Shown here in pieces: positions 53,256 through 61,900 of a stretch of DNA of 64,000 nt; positions within the stretch are counted from its first letter, which is position 1, and each line of letters begins with the position of its first letter. Under the pieces are notes generated by a model that worked only from the letters and a program-made list of their open reading frames with translations, did not search any database and had not been told where the DNA came from. This DNA is from Bacteroidota bacterium (GTDB lineage Bacteria > Bacteroidota > Bacteroidia > B-17B0 > Aurantibacillaceae), in contig JAFLBH010000003.1 in assembly GCA_017303905.1 (NCBI GenBank), positions 1 to 64,000 on the forward strand. The letters run 5' to 3'. The translations under genes and the position numbers were made by a program.

Positions 53256-54104
53256 ATGAAAACAAGAAGCATTCATAAAATAATTCCGGCCCGTATGTAT
53301 AACATGGGCGATTTAAAAGTTCGTCAGCCTCTGCCCTCTCCTGAACTGGATTATCTTGATCCGTTTGTGTTGTTGCATCACGGACACATGATTCATGATG
53401 AAAACATACCGCTAAATAAAACAGGTGTTGGTCCGCACCCGCATAAAGGATTCGCTCCGGTTACTTTTCTTTTTACAGGAAGCTTAAACCATCGTGACAG
53501 TCGCGGCAATAACAAAACCGTTAGTGCCGGCGGAACACAGTGGATGCACGCAGGAATGGGCATCATTCACAGTGAGCGTCCGCAATCATTAGAGCAAGAG
53601 TTAATTCAAATGTGGATTAATTCTCCTGCCAAAAACAAAAACGATCAACCGTACTATCATCCCTTAACAAAGGAGGAAACACCTTCATACACTTCTGAAG
53701 ACGGAAAAATAACGGTAAATGTTATTACAGGAGTATTGAATGAAGTAAAAGGACCAATTCCAACTTTAACGCCCATTAATTCGGCTACTATTCATGCGCA
53801 AGCCGGAGGAAAAATAAAAATTCAACTCCCGCCATCACATAATGCTTTCTTGTACTTATTGGATGGCGCCATTGACATGGAAGGAAAAGAAATTCCCGGA
53901 AAAAACTTCATTGCTTTTCATAATGATGGTGATGGCATTGAAATAAATGCCATTGAAGCTACCCGCTTTTTATTAATGAGTGGAGAGCCTATTGGAGAAA
54001 AAATCGTAACGCAAGGTCCGTTTGTGATGAACACGGAAATTCAAATTATGGAAGCTTACCGCGATTACCGAATGGGGAAAATGGGTGTTTTGATTGAGGA
54101 TTAA
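53256..54104 (+). CDS. Pirin family protein (second copy)
   Basis: A 282-residue cupin. Start ATG 53256 (MKTRSIHKIIPARMYNMGDL); an in-frame GTG at 53235 lies in the preceding hairpin. The conserved N-terminal cupin has GVGPHPHKGFAPVTF (two His ligands), NHRDSRGN and HSERP (His, Glu ligands). The C-terminal pirin cupin has AFLYLLDGAI and a closing EPIGEKIVTQGPFVMNT. It is closer to the human-pirin/YhaK type than to the first copy. Pirins act as dioxygenases or transcription cofactors; the role here is unknown. Its 3' end overlaps the convergent ABM gene by 4 bases. Confidence 0.9.
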   Translation: MKTRSIHKIIPARMYNMGDLKVRQPLPSPELDYLDPFVLLHHGHMIHDENIPLNKTGVGPHPHKGFAPVTFLFTGSLNHRDSRGNNKTVSAGGTQWMHAGMGIIHSERPQSLEQELIQMWINSPAKNKNDQPYYHPLTKEETPSYTSEDGKITVNVITGVLNEVKGPIPTLTPINSATIHAQAGGKIKIQLPPSHNAFLYLLDGAIDMEGKEIPGKNFIAFHNDGDGIEINAIEATRFLLMSGEPIGEKIVTQGPFVMNTEIQIMEAYRDYRMGKMGVLIED

Positions 54105-54391
54105 AATTGCAGTTGATTAACGGTCCACGCTTGTGGTTTATCGTTAAATAAAATTTTGGTGCGCGACCAAACGGAGTTAAATAAATCAGATTCGCGGTAT
54201 TTTTCAAGAGAAGATTCTTTATCCCAAATACTGTAAGTAAAAAATACATTCGGGTGTAATTGATCTTGCAATAATTCAACGTGACTACAGCCCTCAAATC
54301 CTGCAATACGCTGCCAGTTTTCTTTAAATATGGTTTTAAAGTCTTCTACCTTCTCCGGCTGAAAACTCATTTTCACAATGCGCTTAATCAT
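54101..54391 (-). CDS. Antibiotic biosynthesis monooxygenase (ABM)-domain protein
   Basis: A 96-residue dimeric alpha/beta-barrel (ferredoxin-like) protein. It starts IKRIVKMSFQPEKVEDF; GCSHVELLQDQLHPNVFFTYSIWDKESSLEKY is the conserved core. Family members act on quinones, haem or other aromatics, and many have no known substrate. Its start overlaps the end of the SAM hydrolase gene by 8 bases, so they are coupled. Its stop overlaps the convergent pirin's. Confidence 0.85.
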   Translation of the reverse strand: MIKRIVKMSFQPEKVEDFKTIFKENWQRIAGFEGCSHVELLQDQLHPNVFFTYSIWDKESSLEKYRESDLFNSVWSRTKILFNDKPQAWTVNQLQF

Positions 54392-55202
54392 TAAACTCTA
54401 TGGTTAAATTAAAATCAAACTGACGCCCAACATCGCGCGGATAAAGCATTTTGTAGGCCGACTTACCATTCATGGCAATTTCCAAATAGCCAAAGCCATT
54501 AAACAAAACAAGGGCATCCCCCACTTTCACATCATCATACGTTTCAGAGATTTTATTGATGGTAGTACCGGGTAAAACAATTCTAAACTTTCGCTTGCCT
54601 AACGCTTTGTAAAATTGTTCTTTCGTGATGTTTAAAATAATATTCCCAAAGTCATCAATATAAATTGATTTACCCTTCATGTTATCAGGGTTGGAAAAAC
54701 TTGAAAATTGAAATGCTTTGTAATAATCAGATGTTTCAACCCCAATCTCCTCTAATTTTTTTCCTTCACCAATCTGGGCTGCTACATCAATAAATACATT
54801 CTTTAAAAAAAAATTATGTTGCGATGGATTTTCAAAATACACTTGATACACTTTTTCTGAAAAACCCTCATCAAGTAATGTGATTAAACCGTTATCCGGA
54901 CAAACCACAAATTGCTTTTTGTATTGCGTTACCAAATACCGGGTATTATCAATGTTTTGTTGCGCGCCTAATGTTTTACCGCCTGTAATAAATTTTACTC
55001 CCACTAAGTGAATAGTACCCTCCGGAAAATAGTCAATTGAGTTTTTCAGGATAAAAGCCGCATCCGAAATATTATTGTCTTTGATGTCGCAACTTAAATC
55101 GATAATCTTAACCTCCCTTACTTTTTGAAGTAAACCTGCCTTCACTATCGCCAGATAGGGGTCGCGATAGCCTAAATCGGTGGTTAAAGTTACTATAGGC
55201 AT
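54384..55202 (-). CDS. SAM hydrolase (S-adenosyl-L-methionine hydroxide adenosyltransferase, DUF62)
   Basis: A 272-residue protein. The family opening is clear (TLTTDLGYRDPYLAIVKAGLL), with the conserved Asp residues for SAM binding, then KIIDLSCDIKDNNISDAAF. The C-terminal domain has IYIDDFGNIILNI and DALVLFNGFGYLEIAMNG. Family members hydrolyse SAM to adenosine and methionine; fluorinases are distant relatives. Why cells destroy SAM this way is unclear. The gene is divergent from phoH and coupled to the ABM gene. Confidence 0.9.
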   Translation of the reverse strand: MPIVTLTTDLGYRDPYLAIVKAGLLQKVREVKIIDLSCDIKDNNISDAAFILKNSIDYFPEGTIHLVGVKFITGGKTLGAQQNIDNTRYLVTQYKKQFVVCPDNGLITLLDEGFSEKVYQVYFENPSQHNFFLKNVFIDVAAQIGEGKKLEEIGVETSDYYKAFQFSSFSNPDNMKGKSIYIDDFGNIILNITKEQFYKALGKRKFRIVLPGTTINKISETYDDVKVGDALVLFNGFGYLEIAMNGKSAYKMLYPRDVGRQFDFNLTIEFND

Positions 55203-55300
55203 AGAGGGTAATTGTTCAAAAATAGCTAATTATTTACCGTGTGTTTTTTATAAAATTGATGTTTGATTAACAGCTTTATAAACATTCTAATTTTTATACT

Positions 55301-56245
55301 TTGACAGAGAAGATTATTGTACTGGAGAGCATTGAACCGGTTGAGATATATGGGGTTAACGACGTTAAGTTAAACATCATCAAAAAACATTTTCCTAAAC
55401 TCAAAATCATTGCGCGCGGTTATAGCGTAAAAGTGCTGGGCGAAGAGAATGAAATTCAGAATTTCGAAAAGAAATTGAATCTCTTAATCGATCACTACCA
55501 TAAAACAGGATTACTGACCGATACGGTGATTGACCGTCTTTTAGGGCCAACCGGAGATAACATCATCGAAAGTCAGGATTTACAAAACGATTTGATTTTG
55601 TTTGGGAATAATGGTCTGGTTGTAAAAGCCAAAACCGAAAACCAGCGCAAAATGGTAGCCTCCATTGCTAAAAACGACATGATATTTGCAATTGGTCCTG
55701 CTGGTACCGGTAAAACATATACTGCTGTAGCCTTAGCAGTACGTGCCCTAAAAAACAAAGAAGTTAAACGGATTATCTTGACCCGTCCTGCAGTTGAGGC
55801 CGGAGAAAATCTTGGCTTTTTACCGGGCGATTTAAAAGAAAAACTCGATCCTTACATGCAGCCATTATATGATGCATTGTCGGATATGGTACCTGGAGAT
55901 AAACTCAATCAGTACATCGAGAACCGTGTGATTCAAATTGCACCTTTAGCCTTTATGCGCGGTAGAACTTTAGATAACGCGTTTGTCATTTTAGATGAAG
56001 CGCAAAACACCACCGAAAGTCAAATGAAAATGTTTTTGACCCGTATGGGGAACAACGCTAAATTCATTATTACTGGTGATGCCACGCAAATAGATTTACC
56101 GAGTAAACAACCTTCCGGATTAATTCAGGCCATTCGTTATTTGAAAAAAGTGGAAGGAATTGATTTTATTGAATTAGACAACCGCGATGTGATTCGTCAC
56201 CGCTTGGTAAGCGCTATCATTCAAAGTTATGAGGGTAATAAATAA
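55301..56245 (+). CDS. PhoH-like ATPase
   Basis: A 314-residue cytoplasmic NTPase. A KH-like N-terminal domain (about 1-110: LKIIARGYSVKVLGEENEI) precedes the ATPase. The Walker A is GPAGTGKTYT near 133. ILTRPAVEAGENLGFLPGDLKEKLDPYMQPLYD follows. Walker B is VILDEAQNTT and motif III TGDATQIDLP. PhoH proteins are linked to RNA metabolism, often near ybeY. The start is a TTG at 55301; no ATG is available before the conserved region. The preceding TTTG-N22-TAATTTTT is a weak promoter candidate. Confidence 0.93.
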   Translation: MTEKIIVLESIEPVEIYGVNDVKLNIIKKHFPKLKIIARGYSVKVLGEENEIQNFEKKLNLLIDHYHKTGLLTDTVIDRLLGPTGDNIIESQDLQNDLILFGNNGLVVKAKTENQRKMVASIAKNDMIFAIGPAGTGKTYTAVALAVRALKNKEVKRIILTRPAVEAGENLGFLPGDLKEKLDPYMQPLYDALSDMVPGDKLNQYIENRVIQIAPLAFMRGRTLDNAFVILDEAQNTTESQMKMFLTRMGNNAKFIITGDATQIDLPSKQPSGLIQAIRYLKKVEGIDFIELDNRDVIRHRLVSAIIQSYEGNK

Positions 56246-56278
56246 AAAATGAATACTTTTATAATCTAATTCCAATAC

Positions 56279-56860
56279 ATGAAAGATTTCATACAATCTA
56301 AAATAAAGACATCGGTTGATTTAAAAACTTCATTACTTTCCAATGATGCTATTTTAACTGCCATTGAAAATATTGTGAAGGATTCTGTTTCGGCTTATAA
56401 ACGCGATGGAAAAGTATTATGGTGCGGTAACGGAGGCAGTGCCGCGGATGCACAACACTTAGCAGCTGAATTAAGTGGTAGATTTTATTATGACCGTCCG
56501 CCTTTATTTTCGGAAGCTTTACACGTTAATACAAGTTATACAACGGCTGTTGCCAACGATTACAGCTACGATGAAATTTACGCGCGTTTAGTAAAAGCCA
56601 TGGGCCGTAAAGGAGATGTTTTAATTGGTTTATCTACCAGCGGTAACTCAGGAAATGTGGTGAAAGCTTTACAAGTTGCCAATGAAATAGGAATGGTGAC
56701 AGTTGGCTTTACAGGAGAAACCGGAGGGAAAATGAAAGATTTATGTAAATATCTGGTAAACATTCCTTCAAAAGATACGCCGCGCATTCAGGAATGCCAT
56801 ATGCTACTCGGACATACAATTTGTGAATTAGTAGAAATGGAATTGTTTCCGAAAAAATAA
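56279..56860 (+). CDS. gmhA: Sedoheptulose-7-phosphate isomerase (phosphoheptose isomerase)
   Basis: A 193-residue SIS-domain enzyme that converts sedoheptulose 7-phosphate to D-glycero-D-manno-heptose 7-phosphate, the first step to activated heptose. The signature GNGGSAADAQHLAAELSGRF is near 57-76. ALHVNTSYTTAVANDY and GLSTSGNSGNVVKAL bind the phosphate, and HMLLGHTICELVE near the end holds a conserved His. It lies 33 nt after phoH and 12 nt before the nucleotidyltransferase gene. Confidence 0.95.
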   Translation: MKDFIQSKIKTSVDLKTSLLSNDAILTAIENIVKDSVSAYKRDGKVLWCGNGGSAADAQHLAAELSGRFYYDRPPLFSEALHVNTSYTTAVANDYSYDEIYARLVKAMGRKGDVLIGLSTSGNSGNVVKALQVANEIGMVTVGFTGETGGKMKDLCKYLVNIPSKDTPRIQECHMLLGHTICELVEMELFPKK

Positions 56861-56872
56861 TCAAACAATCAT

Positions 56873-57598
56873 TTGGTAAAAGAAGCCATCATATTAGCCG
56901 GCGGGTTTGGAACACGCTTACAAAGCGTAGTCAGTGATTTGCCAAAACCTATGGCTGCAGTAAATAACCAACCCTTCTTAAATTATCAATTAAATTATTT
57001 AAAAAAATACGGCGTTACTAGAGTGATTTTATCGGTAGGTTACTTACACGAAAAAATCACCGCGTACTACAAATCGGAATATAACGGTCTGCAAATTGAC
57101 TACAGTATTGAATCAGAACCTTTAGGTACAGGAGGAGGAATCAGAAAAGCGATAGAGTTATGCAACAATAACACTGTACTTGTTTTAAACGGCGATTCAT
57201 TTTTTGACATTGATCTTCACTCCTTCTCCAATCATCACATAACTTTCAATGCCGATTGCACATTGGCATTACGTGAAGTTGAAAATGCTTCTCGTTATGG
57301 AACCATCGAGTTATCACCCGGCGAAGGTAACAGGGGAAGAAAAATAATCTCGTTTAAAGAAAAAAATAATTCTCCGGGAAAAGGCACCATAAACGGTGGG
57401 GTTTATTTATTGAATAAAAGTACTTACCTGCAAAAAACGCCCGCCAATAAGAACTTTTCCATCGAAAAAGATTTCTTCGAAACCAAATTACAAGAGTTAA
57501 ACATCTTCGGCTGTATTTATAATAATTACTTCATTGATATTGGCATTCCGGAAGATTACGCAAAAGCACAACATGACTTTAAAGAACTTAAATATTGA
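56873..57598 (+). CDS. hddC: D-glycero-alpha-D-manno-heptose 1-phosphate guanylyltransferase-like
   Basis: A 241-residue sugar nucleotidyltransferase. The fingerprint AGGFGTRLQSVVSDLPKPMA is at 8-27, followed by YSIESEPLGTGGGIRKA and VLNGDSFFDIDL with the metal Asp. Between gmhA and gmhB it best fits HddC, which makes GDP-heptose; related enzymes make ADP- or other NDP-sugars, so the nucleotide is inferred from context. The start is a TTG at 56873. Its 3' end overlaps the gmhB start by 26 bases. Confidence 0.85.
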   Translation: MVKEAIILAGGFGTRLQSVVSDLPKPMAAVNNQPFLNYQLNYLKKYGVTRVILSVGYLHEKITAYYKSEYNGLQIDYSIESEPLGTGGGIRKAIELCNNNTVLVLNGDSFFDIDLHSFSNHHITFNADCTLALREVENASRYGTIELSPGEGNRGRKIISFKEKNNSPGKGTINGGVYLLNKSTYLQKTPANKNFSIEKDFFETKLQELNIFGCIYNNYFIDIGIPEDYAKAQHDFKELKY

Positions 57599-58118
57599 TA
57601 AAAGCTGGACCTTGTTTTTAGATCGTGATGGAGTGATTAATAAAAAACTTGAGAACGATTACGTAAAACATTGGATAGAATTTGAGTTTCTGGAGGGAGT
57701 CATCGACGCTTTAAAATCATTAAACACTCGCTTCGGAACTATCGTTGTTGTAACCAATCAGCAAGGCATTGGAAAAGGTTTATATCGTACCGAAGATCTG
57801 GAACTCATTCATAAAAACATGATTTATGAAATTGAATATTTAGGCGGACGCATTGATAAAGTTTATTTTTCGCCTTATTTGAATTCAGAAAATCATCCAA
57901 CACGCAAACCCGGAATTGGTATGGCATTAGCAGCTAAAAACGATTTTCCGAGTATTGATTTTACGAAATCCATCATCGTTGGTGATAGTTTAAGTGATAT
58001 GGAATTTGGTAGAAATGCCGGCATGAAAACCGCTTTCATTTCCGAGGATAAAACAAACGATGCAAGAATAGATTTTCAGTTTTCTTCATTAGCTGAATTT
58101 AATAATGCCTTAATATAA
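57573..58118 (+). CDS. gmhB: D-glycero-D-manno-heptose 1,7-bisphosphate phosphatase, HAD-IIIA
   Basis: A 181-residue HAD phosphatase. Motif I is FLDRDGVIN, with the nucleophile Asp and the general-acid Asp. VVTNQQGIGKGLY is motif II, KPGIGMALAAK carries the conserved Lys, and IIVGDSLSDMEFGRNAGM is motif IV. It would remove the 7-phosphate (here named for the heptose route by context; histidinol-phosphatase-like proteins look similar). ATG at 57573 is preferred; upstream in-frame codons lie inside hddC. The zinc-binding Cys cluster of E. coli GmhB is not seen. Confidence 0.88.
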   Translation: MTLKNLNIDKSWTLFLDRDGVINKKLENDYVKHWIEFEFLEGVIDALKSLNTRFGTIVVVTNQQGIGKGLYRTEDLELIHKNMIYEIEYLGGRIDKVYFSPYLNSENHPTRKPGIGMALAAKNDFPSIDFTKSIIVGDSLSDMEFGRNAGMKTAFISEDKTNDARIDFQFSSLAEFNNALI

Positions 58119-58862
58119 ATGAAGATTTCCATTATAACCGTAACCTACAACAGCGCGGCAACGCTCGAAGAGACAATTTTATCGGTTATAAACCAAACCT
58201 ATCAAAACATAGAGTACATCATTGTGGATGGGAAATCAACAGATTCTACACTCTCCATTATTGACAAATATAAAAACCGTATTGCGAAATTTATTTCTGA
58301 AAAAGACCATGGCATCTACGACGCATTGAACAAAGGAATTAGTATGGCTTCCGGAGATGTTGTTGGCATTCTGCATTCGGATGATTTTTATACGTCCAAT
58401 GAAGTGCTTCAGAAAATTGCAGAACGTTTCAATAAAGATAATTGTGAGGCTTTATATGGCGATTTGCTCTATGTGTCAAAAGACAACACAGACAAAATTA
58501 TACGCAAATGGAGAGCGGGAGAATTCAAATCAAATTCATTTCTTTTCGGCTGGATGCCTCCTCACCCCACCTTCTTTGTAAAAAAAGAAGTTTACGAAAA
58601 ACACAAAGCCTTTAATCTTGATTTTAAAACTTCCGCCGATTATGAGCTGATGCTTCGTCTGCTTTACAAGCACAAAATAAAAACTTCATACCTGCCTGAA
58701 TTCATCGTTAAAATGCGCATGGGCGGACAAAGCAACGTAAGCACAAAAAACCGTATTATCGCTAATCTCGAAGACCGTAAAGCATGGGAAGTAAACGGAA
58801 TAAAACCTTATTTCTTTACTTTATTTTTCAAACCGCTAAGGAAACTTTCGCAGTTTTTATAA
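58119..58862 (+). CDS. Family 2 glycosyltransferase
   Basis: A 247-residue GT-A glycosyltransferase. It starts KISIITVTYNSAATLEETILSVINQT, with YIIVDGKSTDST next. DHGIYDALNKGISMASGDVVGILHSDDFY carries the metal-binding DD. A WMPPHPTFFVKKEVY segment typical of envelope-polysaccharide GT2 enzymes follows. Its ATG directly follows the gmhB stop, so it may transfer the heptose or act on the same glycan; this is inference. Confidence 0.9.
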   Translation: MKISIITVTYNSAATLEETILSVINQTYQNIEYIIVDGKSTDSTLSIIDKYKNRIAKFISEKDHGIYDALNKGISMASGDVVGILHSDDFYTSNEVLQKIAERFNKDNCEALYGDLLYVSKDNTDKIIRKWRAGEFKSNSFLFGWMPPHPTFFVKKEVYEKHKAFNLDFKTSADYELMLRLLYKHKIKTSYLPEFIVKMRMGGQSNVSTKNRIIANLEDRKAWEVNGIKPYFFTLFFKPLRKLSQFL

Positions 58863-58865
58863 AAT

Positions 58866-58892
58866 AAAAAAGGCGAAGATTTTTCTTCGCCT
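58866..58892. terminator. Hairpin terminator between the GT2 gene and the giant adhesin
   Basis: GGCGAAGA and TCTTCGCC pair around TTTT. On the minus strand it is followed by TTTTTTATTTT, a good terminator for the adhesin; on the plus strand the T-run is weak (TTAATT). Confidence 0.8.
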
Positions 58893-58913
58893 TAATTACA
58901 ACTCAAAAAATAT

Positions 58914-61900
58914 CTATCTGAATAAGCTTAGGGATCCTTGCTTTTCAATCACTTTATCATCAAAGCCTGTAGCTTTTACGAAGTAGAAATAAGTTCCAGC
59001 TGAAGCTTCGTTACCAGGACCCATCATTCCATCCCACGCTGCTTTTGCACCGGTGAACTCATACATCTTCTGACCCCAACGGTTAAAGATTTGTAATGAG
59101 ATTTCTTTTACTCCGGAAGATTTGATGGTAAACACATCGTTTACGCCATCGTTATTAGGTGTAAATACATTCGGAATTTCGATACTTAGTCCTTCGTCAA
59201 CAATAATCACCATACTTGCCGTGTCGCTGCAAGAACCGGATGAAGCAATTAATGTTACGGTATAAGTTCCCCAAACATTAAACACTTGTGTAGGATTTGT
59301 TAAAGTAGAAGTACCAAACGGACCGAAGTTCCAGTTATAATTGATGGCTCCGGTACTTTGATTTGTAAAGTTAACCGTTAATGGATTTATACCCTGAGTT
59401 ACGTCAGCAGTAAATGACGCTGTCGGAACTCCGTTAATAACAGCAACAGTACTTGTTGCCGTACAACCTGTTGTTGGATTGGTAACTGTTACAGTATAAA
59501 TACCCGGCTGGTCAATAACCGGAGTTGCCGTATTTGAACCGGAAATAATACTTGGTCCGCCCCATGCATAAACCACTGTTGAAGGTGTAGCAGATGCATT
59601 TAAAGTTAAAGTTGTTGTAGTTGAAGAACAAGGTAAAACCACCGAAGCAGCTGTATTGATTGTTGGCGTTACAACACTATTATCTACGGTGTATTGTACC
59701 GCAACAGAACAAGAAGTGGAAACATCAGTTACTATTACAGTATAAACACCCGGAGCGGTAACTGAAATTGTTTCAGTAGTAGCGGATGTAGACCAATTAT
59801 ACGTTACGCCCGTACTTGGTGTAGCATTTGCAGTTAATACAATAGTTGAAGTAGAAGGTGTACATCCAATTCCAATAGAAGATGTTGATGTAACACTTAA
59901 TGTTGGAGGGGTTGATGTTCCTACTACAGGAATCGTAATTGCTGTTGACGTACATCCGGTTAAGGTATTGGTTACGGTGACGCTGTAATTTCCATTTTGA
60001 TTTACTGTAACACTTGCATCATTAGCAGTACCTACTATACCAGGACCAGTCCAAGTATAAGTTAATCCGGCAGAAGGACTAAATGTAGGGGCAATCACTA
60101 CCGAAGGATTTAAACAAGAAATTGCAGAAGCTGTTCCTGTTCCTGCTACAACTGAAGGTGCAAGAGTTGCATCTGAAACACTTACAATCGCATTTGAAAT
60201 ACAACCGTTATTAGCAGTGATTACACCTGTATAGGTTCCTGCTGCAGTAAATGTAACAACGCTTGATGTTGAAGATCCGGAAATACCCGAAGCCGGTGTC
60301 CAAGAATAAGAAGTAATTGGTACAGTAGAAGTAATCGCCACACTTACTGTTGGATTACTGCTTAAACAAGTAATGCTTGGACTAGAATTACTTAATGTAA
60401 ATGTAGGGGCGTCCGTGTTCGGAACAACTGTAGCTTCAGCTGCCGCGGAAGGACAACCGTTAGAACCTGCAACAATTACACTATATGTACCTGAACCGGA
60501 AATGCCGGCATTAGCCGTATTTGTTCCACTAATAATAGAGCCTCCTGAAGGAGCAATCCATGTGTAAGTGGTAGCACCGGTTGCTGTTGCTGTAAGCACA
60601 GTGGTTGGCGTAGCACAAGACAGCGTGAAAGTGGAAGGGTTAATAGCTACACCCGTTGGGGTTGCAGTATTAGTAGCTACAGAAACTGTTCCGGTACCTA
60701 CACAACCATTTGATGTATTCGTAACAGTTACTGTATACAATCCGCCTAAACTTGCAGTTGCAGAAGATAATGTATTTGTTCCAACTACACCCGGGCCCGA
60801 CCAATTATAGGTGTAAGAACCGGAACCGGCTGTTGTACTAATGTTAGCTGTTGTGGTTAAACAGGTGATTGTTGTAGATGCGGTAGTAGTAGGAGTTACG
60901 GCTGCATTATCAGCAGTAACACTATTTGTAATTGTAACCGAACAAGAGTTTGAAGTATTTAATAATACAAGCGAATATGTACCACCTGCATTTACGACAA
61001 TTGTAGGAGTTGTGGCACCTGATACTATTCCTGTTCCTGTCCAGTTATAAGTAACAGGAGAAGAAGTTGAAGTTGCCACTACCTGAACCGTGGTTGTTGA
61101 ACAAGTAATGGTTCCTGTATTTACCACTGTCGCTGAAGGAATAGAGCTGTTTGGCACTACTGTTGCAACCTGAGGTGTTGAAGGGCATCCATTCGCTGGG
61201 TTAGTAGCAATGTAAGTGTATGTACCCGGCGCACAGGCTGTAGCGATATAAGAGTTTGCACCTGCACAAACTCCACCTGTCCAAACAACGGTACAAGATG
61301 ATGGGTTTGCACTTCCAATTAAAGTAACCGAAGGGCTTGCACACGTAATTGTTTGTGTTGCCACCGGCGTAATTGTTGGCGCAATTGTATTGTTTGAAAC
61401 AGAAGTACTAATTGAAGCAGTACAACTGTTCGCTGTACTCTGAACTAATAATGTATAAGTTCCGGACTGATTTACGTTTACTGTTTGCTGATTAGATGCG
61501 CCAACAATTCCGGAACCTGTCCAAGTATATAATACACCGGAAGCAGGGCTACCATTTAAAGTAACCAAAGTGTTCGTACAAGTAATGGTAGGATTATTCG
61601 TTACTGAAGGGGTTGGAGCTGTTGTATTTGAATTAGCAACAACTGTTGTAGCAGTAGAGCAACCGTTAGTTGGATTTGTTATGGTAACAGAATAGGTTCC
61701 TGCTCCCGATCCAGTAGCGTTTTGTGAAGTTGCTCCTGAGGTGATAGATGAGCCTAATGGTGCGGTCCAGCTATAAGACATCGCTGCCGGAGAAGAACTT
61801 AAATTAATTGCTGTTGACGCGCAAGTTACAGTTCCGGTTGTAGATGCTGAAACTGGAGATGGTGTTACTGTATTAATGTTTGCTGTTACAGTTGCTGTAC

